Below, one piece after another: positions 34,679 through 43,553 of a stretch of 64,000 nt of DNA. The position numbers and the translations under genes are program-made. Within the stretch, counting starts at the first letter, position 1. The number at the start of each line of letters is the position of its first letter. The notes beneath the pieces were generated by a model. The model made no database searches. It saw only the letters and a list, made by a program, of their open reading frames with translations, and was not told the origin of the DNA. The DNA lies in assembly GCA_003136315.1 (NCBI GenBank), contig PLDW01000088.1, positions 30,723 through 94,722 of the forward strand. Reading direction: 5' to 3'. This DNA is from Gemmataceae bacterium. Lineage in GTDB: Bacteria > Planctomycetota > Planctomycetia > Gemmatales > Gemmataceae.

Positions 34679-36121
34679 TCACCCAGGTGCGGTAAATTGG
34701 CCGTTGATCGCCGTCCAGAACTTAGTTTGGACGGGGATGTCATTGCGGCGGATTTCCCCGCGGAAGTTCATGTCCAAATCATAAACATCGCCCGCCTGAC
34801 AGTCGTTCACGACTGCGCTGGGGAAGTCTTCATTGCGGTAAAGACAACCATTGGGTTGATCATCGACAAATTGGTCATTGAGATAGTGGTCTTCGAATGC
34901 TGGATTAGCGGGGTGATCGCGATGGCCGTAGAACGGGGCCACTGGGTCGTTCGCGCTGCCATCCTCTTGAAACGCGGCAGTCAAGAATCCCGCTGGTTCG
35001 GTGAAGAAAATGTTACTCAGATCCGTTTGGACAGTGCCCCTTTGTCGCCAGAAGTGTCCGCGGATGAATTGGCGGTATTGGAACTGCGAGCATTGGCAGC
35101 GACTCGAAAATTGCGAGGCCGTCCGGAAATAGCCGCGAATGGTGCATTGCCCGGGGTCATCTCGCGTGATGCTCGGCTGTTGGATGCCGATCACCTGAAA
35201 GTCGGTGAGGCAGTTGGCCGTATCAGTCGGTGCCCCCTCACTCTGCTGTTCGCGGTTCAAAAACGCGAATGTCTCCATTCCCACCATGCCGTCCTTTTTC
35301 AGGCCATACTCCTCTTGGGTCGCCGCGACGGCAACGATGGTCTCTTCCGTCCATTCACCCGTGACAGGCCCGCCGAGGAGGTTCTGGATGAGTAGAGTAT
35401 TCGTCGCATCATAGCGAGCGCGATTATACGTAATGGCACGCTGAATTTGCTCCGCAGTCAGGTCGGGTTGTGCCGGAGAGAGGAGGGGTGGCGGGGTCGC
35501 CAGGTCACGCTGGAGGTGCTGCGCACCCGAAGATCTTGGGTCCACTGTCACAGCGGTGCCTTCGATCACCCGCGCGGCAACAGTCTCTGCCTCTCGTTCC
35601 GCTGGTACGCCGGGGGAGTCAAGAGTAAGGCGGCCAAGACCGGTGGCGCCCTGCTGTTGAATCACGTGCGTGAGTTCGTGCGCCAGCAGCCCTTTGCCTG
35701 CAATTGTACCGGGGGTGTAGTGTTTCTCCGCGAAAACGACATCCTGCCCAACGGTATAAGCATTGGCGTGTACGGCTCGTGCGGAGCGGGCAGCAGAGGC
35801 ATCGGTATGCACTCGCACTCGGCTGAAATCATGGCCAAAGCGAGGTTCCATGAAGGCTCGTGTGCTCGCGTCCAATGGCTGACCTGGCGAGCGCAAGACC
35901 TCATGCACGATTGGCGGTGCTACAGCTGGACCGCCTGGCCCCGAGGCGAAGCGTTGAATGCCCATCCCTTTCTTGCATCCGTCGCACTCCTCGTCCATCC
36001 CGACGGCATCGCCAGCCGCAGACTTGAGTTGTAGGAGTCCAGGGCGAGTTGGCAAAAGGCTTCGAGCCTGCATTGGGGCAGCCTTCGGTGATGACTGCGT
36101 TCTTGCCTTGACCCTACCCAT
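34679..36121 (-). CDS. DUF4157 protein, candidate eCIS cargo (third copy)
   Basis: A 480-residue protein. Residues 1-50 include a Cys motif (MDEECDGCKKG), and residues about 65-155 form the DUF4157 domain with VLRSPGQPLD, FMEPRFGHDFSRVRVHTD, AYTVGQDVVF and the zinc-protease-like HELTH at 148-152. A helical peptidoglycan-binding-like stretch (about 240-290, VTGEWTEETIVAVAATQEEYGLKKDGMVG) follows. The C-terminal ~180 residues have CQCSQFQYRQFIRG, FYGHRDHP and CQAGDVYDLDMNFRGEI and match no fold I know. DUF4157 is a recognised N-terminal domain of eCIS-associated toxins. ATG at 36121 is used; GTG at 36124 is adjacent. It lies 134 AT-rich bases after the second copy. Confidence 0.82.
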   Translation of the reverse strand: MGRVKARTQSSPKAAPMQARSLLPTRPGLLQLKSAAGDAVGMDEECDGCKKGMGIQRFASGPGGPAVAPPIVHEVLRSPGQPLDASTRAFMEPRFGHDFSRVRVHTDASAARSARAVHANAYTVGQDVVFAEKHYTPGTIAGKGLLAHELTHVIQQQGATGLGRLTLDSPGVPAEREAETVAARVIEGTAVTVDPRSSGAQHLQRDLATPPPLLSPAQPDLTAEQIQRAITYNRARYDATNTLLIQNLLGGPVTGEWTEETIVAVAATQEEYGLKKDGMVGMETFAFLNREQQSEGAPTDTANCLTDFQVIGIQQPSITRDDPGQCTIRGYFRTASQFSSRCQCSQFQYRQFIRGHFWRQRGTVQTDLSNIFFTEPAGFLTAAFQEDGSANDPVAPFYGHRDHPANPAFEDHYLNDQFVDDQPNGCLYRNEDFPSAVVNDCQAGDVYDLDMNFRGEIRRNDIPVQTKFWTAINGQFTAPG

Positions 36122-36255
36122 CACACTACCTCGATTGCTACGACGATTAAAACAAATGAATAATTTTATTATTATTGATTAATTTTATTATTATATATAA
36201 TTATATAATTACTATTATCCACTTTATTTTATATCTATTAATAATTATCAATTGC

Positions 36256-38388
36256 CTATAGACGACGCTCAAGCCATTTTAAAAACTCTCTTGTGAAAAG
36301 TATCGACTCGACTCGGAGCTGGTCTAGCGGGATTGCGCCCGATATGCTGCCAAAACTCCGATTGTTATTGATCAGCAAGGCGTAGAGCGGCACTGAAGCT
36401 TCCGTGATCCGCCATGCGATGAGTTGTTCGATATCGGACTTATTGGAAATGTGCTTACCCGAGATTACTGCTCCAAGCGCCTGAGCGAAGCATGCGAATC
36501 GTCCACCGCGCTCCGCACCAACAGGGGTGGAGCTATCGTAGTAGTAATCGCCAAGAACTTCCGACACTGGCCCTGCGAGAGAAGTCAGGGGTGTCTGCGG
36601 AGTGGCAGCGCAGGCGGCACCAGTCAACCCTTTGCGGATCGCATAGGCATCAATGTCCCCACCGAGGTCCTCGTCACTGGCCAGTGTCCCCGCGCCTCCA
36701 ATGTACTTTGAGTACGGTTTTGGAGGCAGGCCAAGTTGTTTCTCGTCCCAAACCTTCTGGGCGACAGCGGAGCCGAGGTCGCCTCCCCAGGTGGCGAACT
36801 CCTCGTTCGGATCGTTCACCTTGGGATGGAACGTGATGCCCTTGATGACCACGGTGATATCGAAACTCGCGGCGGGGCAGAACATTGCTTCTAGACCGGT
36901 GTAGACGTGGCCAATGTCGGTCCCGGCAACCACCTGAGAATTGAGGAGTTTGTCGTAGAGCGGCCCGAGCACTGGGCGTGGGTCGGGGAGCGATTTGTTG
37001 CCGCACGGGATAATTTGGTCCCAAACGGGATTAGGCTTGTTCGACCAAGACCGGGCGCCGTAGTAGATTTGCCTCAGCAGAGAAAGCATGTCGCGTGGTG
37101 ACGTACCTGGCATGGCCTGCTCGGCGCAGACAACCAACTCAAGGTACTCGTCAAGTGTCGAGGCCTGGGAGAATGCAGGTGGGCAACCTACCTCAATGAC
37201 TGTGGGCACCGTCTGTAGGATGACAACGCTACGGAGGTTCTCATCGGTATCACCGGTTACCGGCCCGTGATTGACCACAGATGTGATCTGGCTTGCGTCA
37301 AGGCCCGGGTAATTCTTCGCAGGATCCGGGTCGGGTTTTGGTGTGATAAGAACTTGCCGGGCCGCAATCGCCCGGGCGCAGCCAAGGTTTTCGTTGAAGT
37401 CTTGTGGGCCGTCACTGCTGGCAAAGCCGTGGATCTCAAGGAAGGATGTGGGCGTCAACGGGGCAGCGAACTGTCGCAGTCGGCTGTCTTCTCCCGGGGC
37501 AAAGGTGTCGCACTCGAAATTGAACCTGAAGGTGGGCCGGCCAGTGAGGAACTTCTTGTCGAACTGGGCGGTACAGCCAGTTGAGCTCGCGACCGCAGCT
37601 TTGACTCCCCAAGGGCCGCAAGCACGCTGTAGGGCAGCTGGGGCCGTGTGGGAGCGTTCCGACATCGAGAAAAGCCCTAACCCAACCGGGTTCGTCGGCT
37701 TGCTGGCCTCGCCCTCAGCCGCCACACTTGCACCTTCCATGTGGGTCGCTACGGGGCGTGACTCACCAGCCTGCTGTTGAAGAACGTGGGTCAACTCGTG
37801 CGCCAGCAAACGGCGGCCAGCGGTGGAACTGGGGTCGTACTGTCCGTCGCCGAAAACAATATGATGCCCAACGGTGTAGGCCCGCGCCCGGACCTCGCGT
37901 GCCGACTCCGCCGCCCGGACATCGGTATGAACCCGGACACCCGCGAAATCGTGGCCAGAAGTCCTTGCTGGCTCCGGGCTGTGCGCGACCGATTCGGCGA
38001 CGCGATCAGCCTCCTGCTCGTATTCATCGCCGGGTTCATTGACGGTCAGTTGGGCCTGTGGTGTCGAACTGCTCACTACGCGGATTCTGCTGAAGTCGTG
38101 CCCAAAGCGTGGCTCCATGAAAGCTCGTGCCCCAGCATCCAGGGGCTGGCCTGGCGAGCGCAAAACCTCATGCACGATCGGCGGGGCCACGGGCGGACCG
38201 CCAGTCCCCGAGGCGAGCCGTTGAACCCCCAGTCCCTTCTTGCACTCGTCGCACTCCTCGTCCATACCGGCGGCGTTGCCCTCGGCGGACTTGCGTTGCA
38301 GCAGAACGCTTGGCACGGACGGCCGCACGGAAGCCTGCGGCGCCGCTGGCGTCTTGATCGTCTGTCGGCTTGCGGTTGCGCTGCTCAT
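36256..38388 (-). CDS. DUF4157 protein with OmpA-like domain, candidate eCIS cargo (second copy)
   Basis: A 710-residue protein starting MSSATASRQ with GGAGG upstream. It shares the N-terminal module of the other two copies, but the DUF4157 domain is interrupted after GHDFSRIRV by about 42 residues (LTVNEPGDEYEQEADRVAESV) and resumes at GHDFAGVRVHTD, ending at HELTH (197-201). Residues about 300-430 resemble an OmpA/MotB peptidoglycan-binding domain (FLEIHGFASSDGPQDFNENL, ARAIAARQVL). The last ~270 residues are a separate domain with DIGHVYTGLEAMFCP, FATWGGDLGSAVAQKVWDE and DEDLGGDIDAYAI; conserved-looking His/Asp/Trp-Gly pairs suggest an enzyme, but I cannot name it. Confidence 0.82.
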   Translation of the reverse strand: MSSATASRQTIKTPAAPQASVRPSVPSVLLQRKSAEGNAAGMDEECDECKKGLGVQRLASGTGGPPVAPPIVHEVLRSPGQPLDAGARAFMEPRFGHDFSRIRVVSSSTPQAQLTVNEPGDEYEQEADRVAESVAHSPEPARTSGHDFAGVRVHTDVRAAESAREVRARAYTVGHHIVFGDGQYDPSSTAGRRLLAHELTHVLQQQAGESRPVATHMEGASVAAEGEASKPTNPVGLGLFSMSERSHTAPAALQRACGPWGVKAAVASSTGCTAQFDKKFLTGRPTFRFNFECDTFAPGEDSRLRQFAAPLTPTSFLEIHGFASSDGPQDFNENLGCARAIAARQVLITPKPDPDPAKNYPGLDASQITSVVNHGPVTGDTDENLRSVVILQTVPTVIEVGCPPAFSQASTLDEYLELVVCAEQAMPGTSPRDMLSLLRQIYYGARSWSNKPNPVWDQIIPCGNKSLPDPRPVLGPLYDKLLNSQVVAGTDIGHVYTGLEAMFCPAASFDITVVIKGITFHPKVNDPNEEFATWGGDLGSAVAQKVWDEKQLGLPPKPYSKYIGGAGTLASDEDLGGDIDAYAIRKGLTGAACAATPQTPLTSLAGPVSEVLGDYYYDSSTPVGAERGGRFACFAQALGAVISGKHISNKSDIEQLIAWRITEASVPLYALLINNNRSFGSISGAIPLDQLRVESILFTREFLKWLERRL

Positions 38389-38790
38389 ACCCAGCCTCCA
38401 ATCTTGGAATCTGTGTCTTCCTCCGTCGCGGGTCAGCGTCTGATCAAAGTACATCAGGGTCGGAGACGCATTTCGCAAGGCCAGGTCACGCTCTGCAGAG
38501 CCAAGTCATCTGTGACTGTCACGCCGCCATAGCCATAAGCCCTTAAACTGGCCTGTGTCAAAGGTGCATCGGACGCTTTTGGAGGCGGCTTGCCAAAACT
38601 CAATCACCACCTTACCGTTCCAGGTTCCCTTTGGTTGCTCGGAGGGCTCAGTCAGTCAATCGCAAAGCCAGTCCTGGCCTCGCGGTGAGTGCTGGCTGCC
38701 AGTGGCCTCTGCCAAAGCCTGGAAGGAAGCCCCGCCTCTCTACTTTAGCTGGGTACCACTTGCGACAACATGCGTGCAGCTCGAAAGTCG
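38389..38790. other. Gap between cargo genes, partly duplicated boundary
   Basis: These 402 bases separate the first and second DUF4157 genes and hold no supported gene. The 11 bases just before the second-copy ATG (GGAGGCTGGGT) equal the end of the AAA ATPase gene that precedes the first copy, showing that the duplication unit began inside the ATPase 3' end. A promoter for the second and third copies may lie here. Confidence 0.5.
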
Positions 38791-40329
38791 TCATGATTTA
38801 CACCGGTTGCCAAAATCGCATGTCCCTCGCACGCGATCATAATGACAGAAAAAAATCCGGCTGGCAGTGTACATGATCTGGTTTTTGCCAACGACTACAC
38901 CATCGACGAGATGTTCTTGCTCTACTTTTAATCGGAAATTGGGAGGTAGATATATATCTGACGCAATTCCGTAACAATCGTCGAACAAACCAGTCGAATT
39001 GGTAGTGTATGTTTTTGGTTGTAGAAGATGGAACTTACCATGGCTATCTTCCAGATTCTTGAACTGTTCCGTGACAGTGGCACCTTTTGAGTCTGTGGGG
39101 AGCCCCAGTAGGCGGAATCCTGCGACTTGCGTTGGTGGCCCCACTAAGCCCTCATCCACCTGGCAGTCAGCCTTGGCTCTGCCTGACTGCATGATCAGAA
39201 AGTATTCCGATATGGGACAGTTGGCGTTACCCGCGGTCGTTGACCCGTCTGTAGGTTGTAGGTTGTTAACGGATGTATCAGATTCTCCAGTCGACAATTG
39301 ACCAATAATGATAAGATCAGTGATCGTGTCGATCCCGAAATTTCCAGATGGAACAGAATCGAGCGCTGCCCAGGTATGCGGTCCGACGATGCCGTCCCAC
39401 TCCCCCGGATCGCTCGGAAACGCTTGTTCCTGAAAGGCAACGACTGCTGCCGAGGTTTTCGGTCCGTAGATGCTGTCCTCGTTGAGGGGAGCATTCGGCA
39501 GGCCATTCGCACCGTTGGCAATGCTCTGCTCGTTGAACAGATTGAGTTGGTGCTGGGCTACCAGCACAGCCGGATCGGTCGATCCCAGGCTCAGCAAGGG
39601 TTGAGCTGGGAGTATCGTGTCTGGGTCAGTAGTCGGCGCCGATGAGAGCCCTGTGTCTGGGCCGCTCGCGGGCGGGGCGGCCATCTGCCTTCGTAGCGCG
39701 GGCCTTGACGGGGCTTGGCCGTGAGCAGTCGTGGTGCTGAGATTCCCGGAATTTGCAGGTGCCTGCAGAACGCTCGCGGCGATTCGGTCGGCCTCGCTTT
39801 CAAGGGGATCATTCGGTTCGCTCACGGTGAGGCTGCCCGTGGTTGACGCCGACACGTTTTCCTGTTGGACGACGTGTGCCAGCTCATGCGCCAGTAGTTG
39901 GTTGCCCGCAAAATTGCCGGCTGCATACTGATTCTCCGCGAACACCACCGCTTGCCCAACGGTGTAAGCATCGGCGTTCACGGCTCGTGCGGAGCGCGCA
40001 GCAGAGGCGTCGGCATGCACCCGTACCCGGCTGAAGTCGTGCCCAAACCGTGGCTCCATGAAAGCCCGTGTCCGAGCATCCAGTGGCTGCCCCGGCGTCC
40101 GCAGAACCTCATGCACGATCGGCGGTGCCACCGCCGGGCCGCCAGCCCCCGAAGCAAAGCGTTGAAGGCTCAGTCCTTTCTTGCATCCGTCGCACTCCTC
40201 GTCCATCCCGGCGGCGTCGCCCTCGGCGGATTTGCGTTGCAGTAGGATGCTTGGAGCGGACCGCCGCGCGGAAGCCTGTGATGTCACTGGCTTTTTGAGA
40301 GCCTGTCGGCTTGCGGTTGCGCTTCTCAT
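38791..40329 (-). CDS. DUF4157 protein with peptidoglycan-binding domain, candidate eCIS cargo (first copy)
   Basis: A 512-residue protein whose ATG overlaps the ATPase stop (ATGA) with GGGAGG upstream, tying it to the eCIS operon. It has the Cys motif MDEECDGCKKG near 42-52, the DUF4157 domain to about 155 with HELAH at 148-152, then SLTVSEPNDPLESEADRIA. Residues about 245-330 are a PG_binding_1-like domain (LGSTDPAVLVAQHQLNLF, IYGPKTSAAVVAFQEQ, GIVGPHTWAAL). The C-terminal ~170 residues (ISEYFLIMQSGRAKADCQVD, FDDCYGIASDIYLPPNF) are unrecognised. A peptidoglycan-targeted effector loaded by its N-terminal module is the favoured reading. Confidence 0.85.
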   Translation of the reverse strand: MRSATASRQALKKPVTSQASARRSAPSILLQRKSAEGDAAGMDEECDGCKKGLSLQRFASGAGGPAVAPPIVHEVLRTPGQPLDARTRAFMEPRFGHDFSRVRVHADASAARSARAVNADAYTVGQAVVFAENQYAAGNFAGNQLLAHELAHVVQQENVSASTTGSLTVSEPNDPLESEADRIAASVLQAPANSGNLSTTTAHGQAPSRPALRRQMAAPPASGPDTGLSSAPTTDPDTILPAQPLLSLGSTDPAVLVAQHQLNLFNEQSIANGANGLPNAPLNEDSIYGPKTSAAVVAFQEQAFPSDPGEWDGIVGPHTWAALDSVPSGNFGIDTITDLIIIGQLSTGESDTSVNNLQPTDGSTTAGNANCPISEYFLIMQSGRAKADCQVDEGLVGPPTQVAGFRLLGLPTDSKGATVTEQFKNLEDSHGKFHLLQPKTYTTNSTGLFDDCYGIASDIYLPPNFRLKVEQEHLVDGVVVGKNQIMYTASRIFFCHYDRVRGTCDFGNRCKS

Positions 40330-42269
40330 ACCCAGCCTCCCACTTCCGCTTCGGTCAGCGGTCGTTCCAGCTTAGCGTACTCGATTCGAGCCGCTTCGCG
40401 AAGATGTTTCATCCGGATGGGCTCACCGGCGTTTGCCGCCAGGAACGCCGCGTTCAGGGCGATGTTGCGGATGTTGCCCCCCGTTGCGTTCAGCCGCGAG
40501 AGCTTCGCCATGTCCAGCCGATCCGTCGGGGTGGCGGCCGGGAAGGCACGCCGCCACATTTCGGCCCGCTGCGCGGCGTCGGGGAACGGGAATTGCACCA
40601 CGAACCGCAATCGACGCAGGAAGGCCGTGTCCAGGGCGCTCTTGAGGTTGGTCGTCAAGATCGCCAGCCCGCGATACGCTTCCATCCGCTGCAAGAGATA
40701 ACTCACCTCGATGTTGGCGTAACGGTCGTGGCTGTCCTTCACCTCGCTTCGCTTGCCAAAGAGGGCATCGGCCTCGTCGAAGAGCAGGATCGCACCGCCG
40801 TCCTCCGCCGCATCGAACACTCGCCGCAGATTTTTTTCCGTCTCGCCGATGTACTTGCTCACCACACCCGCCAAATCAATGCGGTAGAGGTCGAGTCGCA
40901 ACTCGTTGGCCAACACCTCGGCAGCCATCGTCTTGCCGGTACCACTGGTGCCCGCGAACAGGGCGCTGATGCCCAGGCCGCGGGCCGATTTCGTGGCGAA
41001 GCCCCAGGTGTCGTGAACGGTGGCCCGCCGACGCACGTGTGCTGCAATTCGCTGAACCGCCTCCATCTCCGGCAACGGAAGCACCAGATCGTCCCACCCA
41101 GCGGAAGCCTCAATCCGTTGGGCCAGGTCGTCGAGGCGGGTACGGGATTGAATGCGGCACACATCCCATGCGGCGGGGCCGACTCCCTGGCTGGAGACGG
41201 TCGTGCGTGCGATGGTCTCGGCGGCTGCCGAGCGGATCGCCGGTACTCCGAGGCTGAACTGCGCTGCGACGACATCAATCCCCGCCGGGTCGTCTGCCGA
41301 ACCGAGGGCGGTCCGCCACGCGGCCCGCTGCTCGACCGGCGTGGGGCGGGCCACGTCGTAGCTGACGACAGGGCGGTGAAAGGTGCGGCGGCGTTCGCGG
41401 GCCGAAACGATCACCGGGCCGCCAACCCGCTCGATCAGCCGTCCGACGGCCGGGGTGGCCTCGGTGCCGTCGCACTCGACGAGCAACACCGCGCCGCCCA
41501 GGGCCGCTTCCCGTTCCCACAGCCGCAACAGGGCATCCAGTTCCGCAGCCGTGGCGGGGACCAGATCAGCCGGTACTGCCACCACTCGCAGACCGAGCGC
41601 AGCGGCCGCTGCGGCGGCCACGGCCCGGCAGTCGGCCACGTCTGGGCCGCACAGTTGCACCAGCGGCAGCCGGCGCGGCCCGCGCGGTGCGGACCACGTC
41701 GCAACAAGCCGCTCGACGAGCCCCGCGTGCGAGGGCACCAGGTCCACCGTTGCGGACGGTGCCACTGGCTCGACCAGCCCCGCCAGCCGCTCGTCGAGTT
41801 GCCCCACGCCCGCGAGGTGATGCAACACGCGCTCATCAATGCGCAGAGGTGAGAGGGTCAGAGCCGAGCCGGCCCCGACGTCTATGAGTCGCCAGCGCCG
41901 AAGCGGCGCTGCGGGCGTCAGAGCACTCCAGTGGGGGTCGGGTAGCGCGGCCAGGGCCAGGCTAAAGGTTGGCCACGGCCGTGATGGCTCCCCCTGCGCT
42001 GCGGCACAGAGCGGCCCGAAGGCGGAATCCAACTCGACCCCCGCGCAGAGCAGCAAGACGTCACGCTCGAACGACGACAGGCCGAACGCTGCGCACACAG
42101 CATCCAGCGCTGGCGGCGAGACGTCTGCCTCCGTCTCGGGCTTGCCGTTGGGCTGCGCGGTCGCCACCCGCTCGGTATGGCAGCGCAGCAACGCCTTGAC
42201 CCTCGCCAGTGCTGCGACCAGGCCCGCCTGATTGGCCGACTGCCAGGTTTCGCCGACTGCGGCTGTCAT
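40326..42269 (-). CDS. eCIS AAA+ ATPase (Afp15-like)
   Basis: A 647-residue AAA+ protein. The active C-terminal domain has Walker A GTSGTGKT (about 440-447), Walker B LLFDEAD (495-501), sensor Asn in TTNLKSALD and arginine fingers in FLRRLRF. The middle (about 175-345) looks like a second AAA domain that lost its Walker motifs (QLCGPDVADCR, VLLVECDG). The Afp15 family is thought to act in assembly or cargo loading in the cytoplasm and not as ClpV recycling. The ATG at 42269 overlaps the DUF4255 stop; a longer upstream frame is out of register with that gene. It ends in GGWV, overlapping the first cargo gene. Confidence 0.93.
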   Translation of the reverse strand: MTAAVGETWQSANQAGLVAALARVKALLRCHTERVATAQPNGKPETEADVSPPALDAVCAAFGLSSFERDVLLLCAGVELDSAFGPLCAAAQGEPSRPWPTFSLALAALPDPHWSALTPAAPLRRWRLIDVGAGSALTLSPLRIDERVLHHLAGVGQLDERLAGLVEPVAPSATVDLVPSHAGLVERLVATWSAPRGPRRLPLVQLCGPDVADCRAVAAAAAAALGLRVVAVPADLVPATAAELDALLRLWEREAALGGAVLLVECDGTEATPAVGRLIERVGGPVIVSARERRRTFHRPVVSYDVARPTPVEQRAAWRTALGSADDPAGIDVVAAQFSLGVPAIRSAAAETIARTTVSSQGVGPAAWDVCRIQSRTRLDDLAQRIEASAGWDDLVLPLPEMEAVQRIAAHVRRRATVHDTWGFATKSARGLGISALFAGTSGTGKTMAAEVLANELRLDLYRIDLAGVVSKYIGETEKNLRRVFDAAEDGGAILLFDEADALFGKRSEVKDSHDRYANIEVSYLLQRMEAYRGLAILTTNLKSALDTAFLRRLRFVVQFPFPDAAQRAEMWRRAFPAATPTDRLDMAKLSRLNATGGNIRNIALNAAFLAANAGEPIRMKHLREAARIEYAKLERPLTEAEVGGWV

Positions 42270-43531
42270 GGAATCATCACCAGGGGGCCACTGAAGCCCA
42301 AAGCCGTTGTTTCCAGTCGGCTCTCGGCGTCGTCTACTCTGGCCCGTGCCAGGTATGTCCCAGAGGGGAGACCTGCTCCCGAAAAGGTGGTGTAGTCGAA
42401 CACAAAGGTGTCCGTTTCTGTCGGGTGAGGGGAAGCGGGCAAGACAAAAGATGCCGGCTGCGTTCCGGCCGGAACGCTGGCCGAGGCAGGGACGGAAAGC
42501 TGGTTGAGCATCAGCATCACCTGCTGCTGTGGCCCGACCGGCGGCGCCAGAACAGCAGTGATCGCTCCGGTCGGCGAACTCACTGCGAGGCTTTGAATGG
42601 TCGGCCGGAGAACGAACGGCGCTGCGTTGGACTGCGACAAGATGCGTGGTGCTGCGAAGGGGTGCGAGGCCGATATCGGGGCCAGTTGGGTCAGCCGGAC
42701 GGTGTTGAGACCGGGGCGCAGGCCGGGCGGGAGCAAGACGGTCATATGTGTGTCGTTGACTGACGACAGAATCGTCCCGGCCAGCGTTGTCGTCAGCCCA
42801 GGCGTTGTGAAGGTGACCTCGTCGCTGGGGTTGAGGTTGCTGCCGATGAGCGTGAGTGGCGTCGGGGGAGAGGTTAACAATTCCACCGGCTGTGGCTGAA
42901 CGGAGTCGATCGATGCGAGGTTGAACGGCACTGCAATCACATGCCGCCGTAGCACCGGCAGCGCTGTTCCCGGTGGAACATCGTCGGTCTCGATCAGCAC
43001 AACGCCAGCAATATAGATGGTCGAGAGCACATAGTCCTTGTCGGGGAAAATCACCCACAGCTTCGAGAGATCCTCAAGAGACACGGTGGCCGGTGTGATA
43101 CGCACAACGTCGATTTGCTCGGCCAGATCGGAGGCACTCAGGAGCGGGTTCTCGGTGATGGCCTTGCGAACCGTGTCCCGCCCAAGCACGGGGTGGGCGT
43201 GGAGTTGACGGATGGCAGCGCCAAGCAACCGCTGTTGGTCGAAGGTGGTGTCAGTGCCATAGAAAGTGAGCAAGTAGTGGAGATCGATTGCAACCTGCGG
43301 CCGGCGCAAGAGTGAGCCGTCGGCCCGTCGCGTGGGGAGATCGGCATTGCGCAGCGCAGCATTCGGTGTGACCTGGAAAAGGAAGATGTTGATGCCGGGG
43401 AAGGGCAAGTGCGCGTCGTTGAGTTGCAAGTTTGTAACAGTGGCACCGTTGACGCCAGACGCAGGCAATGCATGGGTCAGCACGTGATGCAGGGTTGCTG
43501 TGACCGTCGCAATGGCCAGTGGGTTACTCAT
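42266..43531 (-). CDS. DUF4255 protein, eCIS terminator/cap (Afp16/Pvc16-like)
   Basis: A 421-residue protein. The N-terminal ~200 residues match DUF4255 (Pvc16 N-terminal domain): AIATVTATLHHVLTHAL, INIFLFQVTPNAALRN, RRPQVAIDLHYLLTFYG, LLGAAIRQLHAHPVL. These proteins cap the sheath-tube end in related eCIS. The rest has an IPT/TIG-like Ig domain (TPLTLIGSNLNPSDEVTF, TVLLPPGLRPGLNTVRLTQ) and another beta-rich stretch, longer than the minimal cap. GGAGAG precedes the ATG. It follows the DUF6519 gene by 22 bp and is translationally coupled to the ATPase. Confidence 0.88.
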   Translation of the reverse strand: MSNPLAIATVTATLHHVLTHALPASGVNGATVTNLQLNDAHLPFPGINIFLFQVTPNAALRNADLPTRRADGSLLRRPQVAIDLHYLLTFYGTDTTFDQQRLLGAAIRQLHAHPVLGRDTVRKAITENPLLSASDLAEQIDVVRITPATVSLEDLSKLWVIFPDKDYVLSTIYIAGVVLIETDDVPPGTALPVLRRHVIAVPFNLASIDSVQPQPVELLTSPPTPLTLIGSNLNPSDEVTFTTPGLTTTLAGTILSSVNDTHMTVLLPPGLRPGLNTVRLTQLAPISASHPFAAPRILSQSNAAPFVLRPTIQSLAVSSPTGAITAVLAPPVGPQQQVMLMLNQLSVPASASVPAGTQPASFVLPASPHPTETDTFVFDYTTFSGAGLPSGTYLARARVDDAESRLETTALGFSGPLVMIP

Positions 43532-43553
43532 GGCTACTCTCCGCGGCGGTCGG

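Noticed and set aside
34463..35395. 310-codon plus-strand frame
   Set aside because: Antisense to the third DUF4157 gene.
38791..40329. DUF4157 HEXXH as proof of a metalloprotease
   Set aside because: HELxH is conserved in this domain but a third zinc ligand is not clear, and the domain can serve as a leader; activity is not claimed.
40311..41852. 513-codon plus-strand frame
   Set aside because: Antisense to the AAA ATPase with Walker motifs; a high-GC shadow.
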